A stretch of 64,000 nt of DNA from LMUY01 sp965199005 (GCA_965199005.1 CBDAQK010000006.1:1054001-1118000), one strand, 5' to 3'; shown: positions 50,220-60,319, numbered from the stretch's first letter. The notes: generated from the letters alone by a model not told the origin. A program made the numbers and translations.

Positions 50220-51157
50220 GGCGCCCTCGTGCTCCCCGCACCCCCGACCAGTCCTCGCGCAAAGTCCATCGCCGTGAACGGCCGAAGATCGCCCGCCTGT
50301 TCCCCCACGCCCACGGCATGCACCGGCAACCCGTAATCCTCCGCCAGTGCTACCACGATGCCACCCCGGGCGCTGCCATCCAGCTTGGTCACGATCAGCC
50401 CGGTGACCGCCACCATCTCCTTGAACACCCGAACCTGCTCCAGCGCGTTATGCCCGGTCGTGGCGTCCAGCACCAACAGCACCGAATGCGGCGCGCTCGG
50501 GTCCTGGCGGCGCATGACGCGGATGATTTTCGACAACTCCTCCATCAGCGCCGATTTGTTGTGCAGCCGGCCGGCCGTGTCGATCAGCAGCACGTCCGCG
50601 CCCTCGCTCCGCGCGCGCGTCAACGCATCGAACACCAGTCCGGCTGCATCGGCATTCGGCGGCCCCCAGATTACCGGTGCGCCGGTGCGGTCGCCCCAGA
50701 TCTGCAACTGCTCCACCGCAGCGGCGCGGAATGTGTCCCCGGCGACCATCACCGCACGCAGCCCCTCCTCGCGGTATTGCAGCGCCAGCTTGCCGATCGT
50801 GGTGGTTTTGCCGGTGCCATTCACCCCCACCACCAACACAACATGCGGCTTGCGTGAACGGTCCAGCACCAGCGGCTTGGCGACCGGCTCCAAAATCACG
50901 GCGATCTCTTCTGCCAGAGCGTCCTTGATCTCGGCATCCGTCACGCTGCGGCCGAACCGGCTTTTGCGAAAGTTCTCCACGATGTCCGAGGCCGCCGCCG
51001 GACCCAGATCGGCGCCCAGCAGCAACTCCTCCAACTCTTCCAACGCCGCATCGTCCAGCGTGCGCTTGACGAAGGCGGCGGTGATGCCGCTGGTCAGCTT
51101 TTCGGTGGAGCGGCTGAGCCCCGACTTCAGCTTGTTGAAGAACCCACCCAGCGCCAT
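50216..51157 (-). CDS. ftsY: signal recognition particle receptor FtsY
   Basis: A 313-residue SRP receptor GTPase that docks SRP-ribosome complexes at the membrane. NG-domain motifs: G1 GVNGTGKTTT, G2/G3 LLIDTAGRLHNK, G4 TKLDGSARGG and the C-terminal GVGEQAGDLRPF. The acidic A domain of E. coli is missing; the N-terminus begins MALGGFFNKLKSGLSRSTEKL, the short form. The ATG overlaps the mtaB stop by one base (TGATG). Confidence 0.97.
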   Translation of the reverse strand: MALGGFFNKLKSGLSRSTEKLTSGITAAFVKRTLDDAALEELEELLLGADLGPAAASDIVENFRKSRFGRSVTDAEIKDALAEEIAVILEPVAKPLVLDRSRKPHVVLVVGVNGTGKTTTIGKLALQYREEGLRAVMVAGDTFRAAAVEQLQIWGDRTGAPVIWGPPNADAAGLVFDALTRARSEGADVLLIDTAGRLHNKSALMEELSKIIRVMRRQDPSAPHSVLLVLDATTGHNALEQVRVFKEMVAVTGLIVTKLDGSARGGIVVALAEDYGLPVHAVGVGEQAGDLRPFTAMDFARGLVGGAGSTRAP

Positions 51158-52377
51158 CAGGCGACTTCCGCCTGCACGCAGGCGACTTCCGCCTGCAGGC
51201 CAGCCGCGTCGGCTGCGGTCACCCGTGCCTGCACCAGCGTGCCGGGCGGCGCCGCCAAGCGGACGGGGGTGAAATGCTGCGTATGTCCGCGCCCGCCCCG
51301 CTCCGCCAGCACGCTGACGGTCTGGCCGAGTTGGGCGCGGTGGAACCCGGCGGCATGCTTCGACGCGATGGCGCGCAACCTGCCCGCCCGCTCCCGCCGG
51401 ATCGGCACGGGTATGGCGGGCATGCGGGCGGCGGGGGTGCCCGGGCGCTCGCTGTAGGGGAAGACGTGCAGATACGGAATCTCGGCGTCGCTGACGAATC
51501 GTTCCGTCTCCTCCGCCAGCGCCTCGGTTTCCGTCGGGAATCCGGCAATGAGATCGGCGCCAATCGCCAGGCCAGGGCGCAGCCGCCGTGCGCGGGCAAT
51601 CAGCGACAGCGCCTGCGCCCGGCTGTGGCGGCGGCGCATCCGCTTCAGCACCAGATCGCACCCCGACTGAAGCGAGAGATGCAGATGCGGCATGAGTCGG
51701 GGCTCGTCCGCCAGCAACGCCCAAAGTGCGTCGTCGATCGCCGCCGGGTCGAGGGATGACAGCCGCAAGCGGGCCAGGGCGGGAACGGCGCGCAGGACGG
51801 CGGCAGCCAGGGCGCCGATGCCATCAGCGTGGCTGGCGATGTCGACGCCGGTCAGGACCACCTCCTGCACCCCCGATGCGACCAGGGCGCTCACCTGCGC
51901 GATGATGCTGGCGGGGGGCACGCTGCGGTTGGGGCCGCGGCCCATCGGGATGGTGCAGAAGGTGCAGCGATGGTCGCATCCGGCCTGCACCTGCACAAAG
52001 CCGCGCGTATGTGCCGCAAACCCGGCCAACCCGGGCAGCGGTGGCGCAGCATCGTTCGGGCTCACCCGGCTGCCAACACCGCCAGACCAGGAGCCCGGCT
52101 GCATCTTGTCGGCATTGCCCAGCACCCGCGTCACGCCCGGCAGCGCTGCCCAGCGCGCCGGGTCGACCTGAACCGCGCAACCGGTGACGACGATCTCCGC
52201 CTCCGGGCGCTCGCGCACCAGGCGGCGGATGGCCTGCCGCGCCTGACGCTCGGCCTCGGCCGTCACGGCGCACGTATTGACCACGGCCGTGCCAGTATCG
52301 CCGGCCATCAGGCCGCGGATCACCTCGCTTTCGGCCAGGTTCAGACGGCAACCGAAGGTGACGATGTGAGGCGCCAT
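51157..52377 (-). CDS. mtaB: tRNA t6A37 methylthiotransferase MtaB
   Basis: A 406-residue radical-SAM methylthiotransferase converting t6A to ms2t6A in tRNAs. N-terminal cluster Cys: FGCRLNLAES, NTCAVTAEAE and VTGCAVQ; radical-SAM CxxxCxxC in GCDHRCTFCTIPMGRG; then TRAM-like C-terminus. MtaB-type start is the ATG at 52377. The C-terminus ends in a repeated LQAEVACVQAEVA because of a 21-bp tandem duplication. The stop overlaps ftsY and the start overlaps the secreted-protein stop by one base each. Confidence 0.93.
   Translation of the reverse strand: MAPHIVTFGCRLNLAESEVIRGLMAGDTGTAVVNTCAVTAEAERQARQAIRRLVRERPEAEIVVTGCAVQVDPARWAALPGVTRVLGNADKMQPGSWSGGVGSRVSPNDAAPPLPGLAGFAAHTRGFVQVQAGCDHRCTFCTIPMGRGPNRSVPPASIIAQVSALVASGVQEVVLTGVDIASHADGIGALAAAVLRAVPALARLRLSSLDPAAIDDALWALLADEPRLMPHLHLSLQSGCDLVLKRMRRRHSRAQALSLIARARRLRPGLAIGADLIAGFPTETEALAEETERFVSDAEIPYLHVFPYSERPGTPAARMPAIPVPIRRERAGRLRAIASKHAAGFHRAQLGQTVSVLAERGGRGHTQHFTPVRLAAPPGTLVQARVTAADAAGLQAEVACVQAEVA
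51159..51200 (-). repeat. 21-bp tandem duplication at the mtaB 3' end
   Basis: Two adjacent 21-bp copies (51159-51179 and 51180-51200) differ at one base. In protein terms they give QAEVACV then QAEVA, extending the C-terminus by seven residues. The change probably arose by slippage and seems tolerated. Confidence 0.85.
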
Positions 52378-53195
52378 CAGTTCCGCTTGACCGGGTTGGT
52401 GGCGACGAGTTGCGTGCCCTGGGCGTTGGGCGTGAAGGTCAGTTCGATTGAATAGTGGGCCCCGCAAGAGTAGAGGGACCAATCCTCCCGCCAGGCGCGG
52501 TTGTCGCGTCCGTCGCGGATTTCCGTGTTTGGGATGCCGGTATAGCCATCGAACTTGGTATTCACGAACATGAGCTGCTTGCAGTTCGGATCGGCGGCAC
52601 GGGCCGCCACGGCCTGGGCATATTGCAGCGCGCTCTTCTGCGTGGTGGGATCAGCGTGCGTGTCGCCAGGCATCGTGGGGATGCGGGTCGGTGCGCTTCC
52701 GGCCTGAAGCACGGTGAGGATGTTCAGGGATGCCGGGGCGCCGCACCCGGTGACCATCACGCGCTCGCTCCAAATCCCCGCCGTCAGCGTGCCATTGGAA
52801 GCGAATGCCGGCGGCGCATAGACCACGAGCTCGCCGGTCGGCTTGAAGTTTGCCGCCGGGCAATTCTGGGGCAGTTGCTTGAACTGCGCGCGTGCGGCGG
52901 CGATGACGGGGTCCTGCCAGGCGGTTTGCGTCACCAGCGTGGCCAAGCTCGGGGTCCGGGCAGTCGGGGTCTGCAAGTCGGGCGCCATCAGCGGATCAGG
53001 CATCGGGGCCGACGTGACCGTGGGCGCCGGGGCCGGGGTGGGCTGTGGTGTGGCAGGGATGGCCGGTGGCGTCGGCAGTGTTGGCGCGTTCGACGCAGTT
53101 GTTCCCAGGGGCGGCGTCGGCGGCGTCGGGATTGGCTGTGCCACGGCAGGGATCGTCAGCAGCATCATCACGGCAATGAGTCGGCTTGTGGCCAT
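52377..53195 (-). CDS. secreted Pro-rich protein with unknown C-terminal domain
   Basis: A 272-residue exported protein: signal peptide (SRLIAVMMLLTIPAVAQ), a Pro/Thr/Ala-rich linker (residues ~20-75), and a ~190-residue globular domain (TQTAWQDPVIAAARAQFKQLPQNC, LVVYAPPAFASNGTLTAGIWSERVMVTGCG, SCGAHYSIELTFTPN) with four Cys. I do not recognise a family. It is the first gene of a run that continues into mtaB and ftsY, and is coupled to mtaB by TGATG. Confidence 0.75.
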   Translation of the reverse strand: MATSRLIAVMMLLTIPAVAQPIPTPPTPPLGTTASNAPTLPTPPAIPATPQPTPAPAPTVTSAPMPDPLMAPDLQTPTARTPSLATLVTQTAWQDPVIAAARAQFKQLPQNCPAANFKPTGELVVYAPPAFASNGTLTAGIWSERVMVTGCGAPASLNILTVLQAGSAPTRIPTMPGDTHADPTTQKSALQYAQAVAARAADPNCKQLMFVNTKFDGYTGIPNTEIRDGRDNRAWREDWSLYSCGAHYSIELTFTPNAQGTQLVATNPVKRN

Positions 53196-53236
53196 AGGTC
53201 TCGGTCTTCCTCTGAGTACGGTTATCAAGCCGGGCA

Positions 53237-54046
53237 TCAAGCCGGGAAGGCCTCCAGGTCGATGGTGCCCTGAAAGGCCGTCGCGACCGGCCCGGTCATT
53301 TCGACGTGGCCGTCTTCGCGCCACGCGATCTCCAAGACGCCGCCATCGACCACGATTTGGGCGCACCGCCCCGTCAGCCCGCGGCGATGGGCGTTGACCA
53401 GCGCTGCGCACGCGCCGGAGCCGCAAGCCAAGGTCAAGCCTGCCCCCCGCTCCCACACGCGCAGGCGCAGGCGGCCAGGTGCCATCACCTCCACGAAACC
53501 GACATTGACGCGATCCGGGAAAAGCGGATCGTGCTCGACCAACGGGCCGCGTTCCGCCGCGGAGGCGAGCGGTTCACCAAAGAACGTGACATGCGGGTTG
53601 CCCATCGAGGCCGCTGCCGGATCACCTGGCAAGGGCAGGTGCAGCGTGTCGGCGGCATGCGCGAGCGGGATGTCTTGCCAGCCGAGCCGCACCTCGCCCA
53701 TGTCCACCCGCACGGATCCGTTCGGCAAAATGACCGAATCGAGGATACCGGCCACGGTGCGGATTGCCTGCCCGGTGCGTCCGGTCTCGCGAAACAGCAG
53801 GTCGGCGACGCAACGGGTGGCATTGCCGCACGCCCCGGCCTCGCTGCCATCCGGGTTGAAGATCCGCATGGTGGCGTCGGCATCCGCCGCCCGGCCGAGC
53901 GCGATGAACTGGTCGCAACCGATCCCGGTATGACGGTCCGCCAGCGCCGCGACGCGCAACGGACTGAGGCCCAGCGCCGCCTCGCGCTCGTCCACCACGA
54001 CGAAATCGTTGCCGGCGCCATGCATTTTGTGAAAAGGGACGCGCAT
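53237..54046 (-). CDS. dapF: diaminopimelate epimerase
   Basis: A 269-residue cofactor-free epimerase converting LL- to meso-diaminopimelate for lysine and peptidoglycan synthesis. The two catalytic Cys sit in GACGNATRC (residue ~75) and in TLACGSGACAA (residue ~212). HKMHGAGNDFVVVDER is the usual N-terminus. It is the first gene of the dapF-secreted protein-mtaB-ftsY run on the minus strand, a common alphaproteobacterial order. Confidence 0.96.
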   Translation of the reverse strand: MRVPFHKMHGAGNDFVVVDEREAALGLSPLRVAALADRHTGIGCDQFIALGRAADADATMRIFNPDGSEAGACGNATRCVADLLFRETGRTGQAIRTVAGILDSVILPNGSVRVDMGEVRLGWQDIPLAHAADTLHLPLPGDPAAASMGNPHVTFFGEPLASAAERGPLVEHDPLFPDRVNVGFVEVMAPGRLRLRVWERGAGLTLACGSGACAALVNAHRRGLTGRCAQIVVDGGVLEIAWREDGHVEMTGPVATAFQGTIDLEAFPA

Positions 54047-54216
54047 GCGACGGCTTATAGCGGGTGGTTTTGCCAGAGGTAAGCCGTAAGCGCTTGCTCC
54101 TGGGCCGATCGGTGGGGTATACGCCCGCCCCTAGTCTGCGCGCCGGGCCTGAAATGGGCATGCCCGGCCGCGACGCCTGCGTTTGGCTCTGCAGGTCTTT
54201 TGGTAAGGAGATGAAA

Positions 54217-54420
54217 ATGCCCAAGTTGAAGACCAAGTCGTCGGTCAAGAAGCGGTTCAAGATCACCGCAACCGGCAAGGTACTCGCCGGCCCCGGCAAA
54301 AAGCGGCACAACCTGATGGCGCGTAGCCAGAAGGCGAAGCGGGCGAATCGCGGCAGCCAGACCCTGACCCATGCGGACGGGCTCACCGTCAAGCAATGGA
54401 CCCCCTACGGCCTCGTGTAA
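54217..54420 (+). CDS. rpmI: 50S ribosomal protein L35
   Basis: A 67-residue ribosomal protein: MPKLKTKSSVKKRFKITATGKV opening, KKRHNLMARSQKAKR middle and QWTPYGLV end. The ribosome site TAAGGAG precedes the ATG at 54217 by seven bases; an upstream in-frame ATG at 54211 is too close to that site. A GC-rich hairpin (GCCGGGC/GCCCGGC around 54141-54170) lies in the leader. rplT follows 12 bp later. Confidence 0.97.
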   Translation: MPKLKTKSSVKKRFKITATGKVLAGPGKKRHNLMARSQKAKRANRGSQTLTHADGLTVKQWTPYGLV

Positions 54421-54432
54421 GGAAAATCAGGC

Positions 54433-54789
54433 ATGGCACGCGTTAAACGGGGTGTTACCACCCACGCCCGGCACAAGAAGGTCCTTGAGCAGAGCAAGGG
54501 CTTCGTCGGCCGCTCCTCCACCAACTACCGCATCGCGCTGGAGCGGCTGGAGAAGTCGCTGCAATACGCCTACCGCGACAGGCGGGTGAAGAAGCGCGAA
54601 TTCCGTGGTCTATGGATCCAGCGCATCAACGCGGCGGTGCGCGAGCACGGGCTCACGTATAGCCGATTTATCGACGGTCTGAACAAGGCTGGGATCGAGA
54701 TGGATCGCAAGGTGCTGTCGGCATTGGCCTTCGACGACCCGGCCGCCTTTGCCGCCGTGGTGGAGAAGGTCCAGGCCGCTCTGGCCTAG
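54433..54789 (+). CDS. rplT: 50S ribosomal protein L20
   Basis: A 118-residue ribosomal protein that binds 23S rRNA early in assembly and, in many bacteria, represses its own operon. The start MARVKRGVTTHARHKKVLE and the C-terminal LDRKVLSALAF-type region (MDRKVLSALAFDDPAAF) are typical. infC is not upstream. A small exported-protein gene follows 3 bp later, between rplT and pheS. Confidence 0.97.
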   Translation: MARVKRGVTTHARHKKVLEQSKGFVGRSSTNYRIALERLEKSLQYAYRDRRVKKREFRGLWIQRINAAVREHGLTYSRFIDGLNKAGIEMDRKVLSALAFDDPAAFAAVVEKVQAALA

Positions 54790-54792
54790 CGG

Positions 54793-55230
54793 ATGGCCGC
54801 CCGCCCCTTGACCCGTCGCGGCTTTGCCGTGTTGGCGGTTTGGGGGCTGGCAGCGCCGGCTGCGTTTGCCCAGGTTGGTTTCGGACAGGCGCCGGACCTC
54901 GGCCCGCCGCTGGCTGTGGTCACGCTGCGAATCTCGCCAGTCAACGACAACGGGTTCTTGCAGGATCTCGCGGATTATACCAACCGCTACGGGTTTCAGG
55001 TCACCGGTCACCCGGGTGGGCCGGTGCTGAATGGGCGCCCGGTCTTCCTTGCCTGGTTTCGCCGGGACGATGGTGTGACCATGCTGGTGACAGATATATC
55101 CGCCGCGGAAAAGATGCAGGCGTTCTTCTATGGCCGGAAGGATGGCACTGCGGGCGAAGTCGCTGCCGATCTGGCGAAGAACTACGTCGCGAAAATGGCC
55201 AGCTACCCAGGGTACGGGGCTGGGCCTTAA
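54793..55230 (+). CDS. small exported protein between rplT and pheS
   Basis: A 145-residue protein of unknown family. The N-terminus MAARPLTRRGFAVLAVWGLAAPAAFAQ has a twin-arginine LTRRGFAVL motif, so it may use Tat, or Sec. The mature part (VVTLRISPVNDNGFLQDLADYTNRYGFQVTGHPG...) has alternating hydrophobic residues typical of a beta sandwich. It is inserted in the otherwise conserved rpmI-rplT-pheS-pheT run, 3 bp after rplT and 60 bp before pheS. Confidence 0.7.
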   Translation: MAARPLTRRGFAVLAVWGLAAPAAFAQVGFGQAPDLGPPLAVVTLRISPVNDNGFLQDLADYTNRYGFQVTGHPGGPVLNGRPVFLAWFRRDDGVTMLVTDISAAEKMQAFFYGRKDGTAGEVAADLAKNYVAKMASYPGYGAGP

Positions 55231-55290
55231 CGTCTGGCTGGTTTGAGCCCGGCCTCACCGAACCCTCTCCCACCCCAGGGGCGCCATAAA

Positions 55291-56361
55291 ATGACCGAAC
55301 TCGAAACCCTCCAAGCCGAGACCGAGGCCGCGCTGGCTGCGGCGAGCAGCCTGCGCGAGTTGGACACCATCCGCGTCGGCGTGATGGGCAAATCCGGACG
55401 GTTGACCGCAATGCTGAAAGAGCTTGGGCGGACCACCCCGGAGGAGCGCCGCGAACGGGGCGCGGCGCTGAACCGCGTGCGGGACATCATCACGGGTGCG
55501 ATCGAGCTGCGCCGGGTCGCGATCGATAAGGCGGTGCTGGACGCGCGCCTGGCCGCCGAGCGCATCGACGTCACCCTGCCCCCGCCGCCGGAGCAGCCTG
55601 GCCTATTGCACCCGATCACGCGAACGATGGAAGAAATGGCCGCGATTTTCGGCGCTATGGGGTTCCGGGTTGGCGAAGGCCCGGATGTCGAGACGGCCTG
55701 GCACAATTTCTCCGCCCTCAACATTCCCGCCCACCACCCGGCGCGGGCCGAGATGGACACCTTCTATCTCCCAGGCACACGCAACGGACATCCGCTGGTA
55801 CTGCGCACCCACACCTCCAACGTGCAGATCATCTCCCTCTTGCAGGGAGCGCCGCCGCTACGGGTGATCGCGCCAGGCCGCACCTATCGCGCCGACCACG
55901 ACGCGACCCATTCTCCCATGTTCCACCAATGCGAGGGGATCGCGATCGACCGCGGGCTGACGCTGGGCCACCTGAAGGGCTGCCTCATCGACTTCCTGCG
56001 CGCCTTCTTCGGCATTGCCACCCTGCCCGTCCGGTTCCGTGCCTCCTACTTCCCGTTCACCGAACCTTCGATGGAGGTCGACATCGGCTGGAACCGCCGC
56101 ACCGGCGAGTTGGGTGGCGGCGGTGACTGGCTGGAGATTTTGGGCAGCGGCATGGTGCATCCGCGGGTGCTGGCGAATTGTGGCGTGGATCCGAGCGAAT
56201 GGCAGGGCTTTGCCTTCGGCATGGGGGTGGAGCGCGTCGCGATGCTGAAATACGGCATGTCCGACCTGCGCCCGTTCTACGAAAGCGATGCCCGCTGGCT
56301 GCGGCATTACGGGTTCAACCCGCTCACCCCCGTGGCCCTGCACGAGGGGGTGGCGCCGTGA
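55291..56361 (+). CDS. pheS: phenylalanyl-tRNA synthetase alpha subunit
   Basis: A 356-residue class II synthetase subunit. It has an N-terminal coiled coil, the motif 1-like HPITRTMEEMAAIFGAMGF, motif 2 RTYRADHDATHSPMFHQCEG and motif 3 FGMGVERVAMLKYGMSDLRPF. The ATG at 55291 (MTELETLQAE) is chosen. Its TGA overlaps the pheT GTG start by four bases. Confidence 0.97.
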   Translation: MTELETLQAETEAALAAASSLRELDTIRVGVMGKSGRLTAMLKELGRTTPEERRERGAALNRVRDIITGAIELRRVAIDKAVLDARLAAERIDVTLPPPPEQPGLLHPITRTMEEMAAIFGAMGFRVGEGPDVETAWHNFSALNIPAHHPARAEMDTFYLPGTRNGHPLVLRTHTSNVQIISLLQGAPPLRVIAPGRTYRADHDATHSPMFHQCEGIAIDRGLTLGHLKGCLIDFLRAFFGIATLPVRFRASYFPFTEPSMEVDIGWNRRTGELGGGGDWLEILGSGMVHPRVLANCGVDPSEWQGFAFGMGVERVAMLKYGMSDLRPFYESDARWLRHYGFNPLTPVALHEGVAP

Positions 56362-58810
56362 AATTCTCTCTCTCCTGGCTGAAGACCCATCTCGAGACCG
56401 ACGCCTCGCTCGACACCATCACCGATACGCTGACGCGGATTGGGCTGGAGTTGGAGGGCGTGGAGGATGCCGGGGCGGCGTTGGCCGCGTTCCGCGTGGC
56501 GCATGTCACGGCGGCGGTGCAGCACCCGAATGCGGACCGGTTACGGGTTTGCACGGTGGATGCCGGGGCGAGCCGGTGACGGTGGTGTGCGGTGCGCCCA
56601 ACGCCCGGGCTGGGATGAAGGCAGTGTTCGCGGCGCCGGGCAGCCACATCCCCGGGCTGAACACGGTGTTGAAGGTGGGCGACATCCGCGGCGTGAAATC
56701 CGCCGGCATGCTGCTGTCCTACCGCGAAATGGGCCTGGGCGAGGATCACGACGGCATCGCCGACCTGCCGGAGGATGCACCGGTCGGGATGCCCTACCCC
56801 ACCTATGCCGGGCTCGACGACCCGGTGATCGATATCTCCATCACCCCTAACCGCGGTGACGCTCTGGCCGTGCGCGGTGTGGCGCGGGACTTGGCGGCGG
56901 CCCGGTTGGGGACACTGCGGCCGTTCTCCCCGGCGCCGGTGGCGGGCCGTTTCCCCTCGCCCGTCACCTGGGCGATTGAGTCACCCGCCTGCGAATGGGT
57001 GCTGGGCCGCACCATCCAGGGCGTGCGCAATGGTCCGAGCCCCGAGTGGTTGCAGCGGCGGCTGCGTTCGATCGGCTTACGCCCGATCAGCGCCCTGGTC
57101 GACATCACCAATTTCTTCACCGTCGACCTGGGCCGCCCCCTGCACGTGTTCGACGCCGGCCGCGTGCACGGCGGCGTACTCACCTTCCGGCCAGGCAAGG
57201 GCGAGGCGTTCCGCGCGCTCAATGGGCGCGACTATACCGCAACCTCAGAGGATTGCGTGATCGCCGATGCGGCGGGCGTGCAGTCTTTGGCAGGCGTCAT
57301 GGGCGGGGAGGCGACGGGCAGCCAGGCCGATACCACCAGCGTCTTCATCGAATGCGCCCTGTTCGACCCGGTTGCCGTCGCGCTGACCGGCCGGCGGCAC
57401 GACATCATCTCCGACGCCCGTAGCCGGTTCGAACGCGGCATCGACCCGTCGCTGCTGCCCGCCGCCCTCGATGCCGCGACGGCGATGGTTCTCGAACTCT
57501 GTGGCGGCGAGCCCAGCGACGTAGCCGAAGCAGGTCGCGAACCTGCCTGGCAACGGGACGCAACACTTCGGTTCCGCCGGCTGGAGACGCTCGGCGGCTT
57601 GGCCGTGGCAGCGGAGGATGCGGTGCGGTCCCTAGTGGGGCTGGGCTTTACGGTCCGTGCCCAGGATGCGGACAAGGTGACCGTTGCCGTGCCACCTTGG
57701 CGCAACGACGTCGCCGGGGTTGGGAGGTTGGATCAGGCGCCTGCCCTGCTGCCCGAACTGGCGCTCTCCGCTGCGTCCGGCCGGGCCGAGGCAGAGCCGG
57801 AGGCGGATTTGGTCGAGGAGGTGCTGCGCCTGCGCGGGTTGGATGCAGTGCCCCCCGTGTCGATGCCCGCCATGGCCCCCGTTCCGCTCGCGACCTACAC
57901 GCCGCGCCAGGTCCGCGCCGCGACGGCCCGCCGGATGCTGGCGAGCCGCGGGATGCTGGAATGCGTCACTTTCTCCTTCACGGCGCATGCCCAGGCCGCG
58001 CTGTTTGGGGACGCGCCGGAGGCGATGCGGCTGGTGAACCCGATTGCCGCCGATCTGGACCAGATGCGGCCCACGCCGTTGGCCACGCTGGTCCCCGCGG
58101 CCGCCCGTAACGTGGCGCGGGGCCTGCCCGCGGGGGCGCTGTTCGAGGTCGGACCCGCCTTCACCGCCGAGTCGCAGGAGGTTCTAGCCGCCGGGTTGAG
58201 GCATGGCCCAGCGCCGCGCAGCTGGGCTCCGGCATCGCAGGCTGCGAATGCGATGGGTGTGAAGGCGGATGTGCTGGCCCTGCTGGCGGCGCTCGGGGTG
58301 CCAGCGGAGAGCCTGAGCGTCATTGCCAATGCACCATCCCATTATCACCCGGGGCGCTCGGGGACGGTGCGGCAGGGGCCGAAGCTGGCACTGGCGTATT
58401 TCGGCGAGGTGCATCCAAGTGTCCTGGCCGCGCTGGACCTGCCGGGGCCTGCCGCCGCCTTCGAAATTCGACTGGATGCGATTGCCGAGCCCAAACGGCG
58501 GCGCAAGACGCCCCCGGAGCTATCGGCCTTTCAGCCGGTGCGGCGGGATTTCGCCTTCCTGGTGAATGTCGCCGTCCCAGCGGAAACGGTCGTGCGTGCG
58601 GCGCGGGGTGCCGAACGCGGCTTGATCGCTGGCGTGTCGCTCTTCGATGTCTATGAGGGCGAAGGCGTGCCGCCGGGTCAGAAATCGCTTGGGATCGAGG
58701 TGGTGATCCAACCCCGCGAAGCCACCCTGACCGACGCCGCGATCGAGGCAATTTGCGACAAGGTGGTCGCTGCGGTGGCAAAGGCGAGCGGAGGCGTGCT
58801 GCGGGGTTGA
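56358..58810 (+). CDS. pheT: phenylalanyl-tRNA synthetase beta subunit, frameshifted as read
   Basis: The beta subunit starts at a GTG overlapping the pheS stop, but the first frame ends at TGA 56577-56579 after VDAGASR. A second frame, two bases on, carries the rest from EPVTVVCGAPNA to the end (SGGVLRG). A missing G in the GGGG run at 56565-56568 restores the expected VDAGGEPVTVVCG, giving about 817 residues with the N-terminal tRNA-binding domain, B3/B4 editing domain, VPPWRNDVAG B5 region and C-terminal ferredoxin-like domain. Since the gene is essential, a sequencing error in a G-run is the likeliest cause; a real frameshift or programmed event cannot be ruled out. Confidence 0.9.
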
Positions 58811-58880
58811 GTGGGATGGCACTACCTCAAGCGGCGAAGACTGGGTTCAACTTGTCTGCCACGACCCACCCGACCGTTCA

Positions 58881-60137
58881 TCACCCCTCCGGCAGCATGT
58901 CGTCCAGACGGTCGGCGCGGCGAACGGCGGGAAACAGCCAGCACCAACTCGCGGCTGCCAGCACGGCAAGGATACCGCCCACGACAACGGCCTCCACGCC
59001 GCCGATTGCGTGCGCCAACAGCCCCGATTCGAACTCCCCCAGATCATTCGACGCACCTGCCGTCACCGAGTGAACCGCCGCCACGCGTCCCTGCATGGTG
59101 TCCGGCGTGTTGATCTGAATCAGCGCGTTGCGGGTCACCATGCTGACGGTGTCCGAGGCTCCGAGCACGACCATGAGCCCGAGCCCAATCCCGATATGGC
59201 TGCTGAGCCCGAAGGCGATCGTGGTCAGCCCGTACAGCGCCACCGCGGTCAGCAGCTTGGGGCCGAAATGGCGCCTGACGGGATGCAGGGTGAGGATGGA
59301 CGCCATGATCAATGCGCCCGTCGCATCCGCGGTCCGCAGGGCGCCCATCGCCCACGCCCCGGCATGGAACACTTCGGTCACGTAGAATGGCAGCAACGCC
59401 GTGGCGCTGCCAAACAGCACCGCCACGAAATCCAGCCCCATCGCTCCCATGATCTTGGGCCGTGACCAGATGAAGCTGAAGCCACCCAGGACCATCGACA
59501 AATCGGGACGGGCGCGGGTGATGCCGCGTGCCCGGTGCGGACCCAGCGTCATCGATGCCGCCAGGGCGAAGCAGGCGCATAGGCCGCTCACCACGAACGG
59601 GATACCGTGCCCCAATGGCAGCAAGAGGCCGCCAATCGCTGGGCCGACGATGGTGGCTGTGCCTTGCACCATGCTGGCCGCGGCGATCACGCTGCTCAGC
59701 ATTCCCGGTGGGCCCAGATTTGGCACCATGGCCTTGCTGGCGGGCTGGGCGAAGGCGCGGGCCATGCCCTGCACGACCACCACCGTGTAGATTGGCCAGA
59801 TCAACGGGCCGAAGCTCAGCAAACAGAGAGCGAATGCGCACGCGGCCATGGTTCCACAGGCGGCCATCATGATGTGCCGACGATCCAGGCGGTCCGCCGC
59901 AACGCCGGTCACCAACGAGAGCAGGATGGAGGGCAGAAAGCTGGACAGCCCGACCAGCCCCAGGGCGAGCGTGCTATGCGTGCGCTGGAAAATCTCCCAG
60001 GCCAGCCCCACCGTCGTGATCTCCTGCGCCGCCCCCAGGCAGAAGCGCATGGCGGCGAAGGCACGGAAACGCATCAGCTTCCAAGGGCCGGTGCCTGCGT
60101 CCTGCACAGGCGGCGATGTTGGCGAGAGAAGGGACAT
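58881..60137 (-). CDS. MFS transporter, EntS-like exporter
   Basis: A 418-residue major facilitator with about 12 membrane segments. It has the motif-A-like loop GVAADRLDRRHIM after helix 2 and PNLGPPGMLSSVIAAASM in helix 5. The profile is that of EntS-like drug/siderophore exporters. It has its own promoter region and no co-transcribed partner; substrate unknown. Confidence 0.85.
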   Translation of the reverse strand: MSLLSPTSPPVQDAGTGPWKLMRFRAFAAMRFCLGAAQEITTVGLAWEIFQRTHSTLALGLVGLSSFLPSILLSLVTGVAADRLDRRHIMMAACGTMAACAFALCLLSFGPLIWPIYTVVVVQGMARAFAQPASKAMVPNLGPPGMLSSVIAAASMVQGTATIVGPAIGGLLLPLGHGIPFVVSGLCACFALAASMTLGPHRARGITRARPDLSMVLGGFSFIWSRPKIMGAMGLDFVAVLFGSATALLPFYVTEVFHAGAWAMGALRTADATGALIMASILTLHPVRRHFGPKLLTAVALYGLTTIAFGLSSHIGIGLGLMVVLGASDTVSMVTRNALIQINTPDTMQGRVAAVHSVTAGASNDLGEFESGLLAHAIGGVEAVVVGGILAVLAAASWCWLFPAVRRADRLDDMLPEG

Positions 60138-60319
60138 GAGGCTGCTCCTGAACCGATCCAGGAGTCCATGAACTCGATCTATACGACCGCTCGAGAAGGC
60201 CGCAGTGAGGCAAGCCAGGACCCCGATTGCGCCTCAGTCAACTGGATCAGCCAAGTTGGCTCACTGCCGCAAGCCGTTGGGTTAGACGCAATCGGGCCGC
60301 CCGGTCAAATTGTCTGCCG

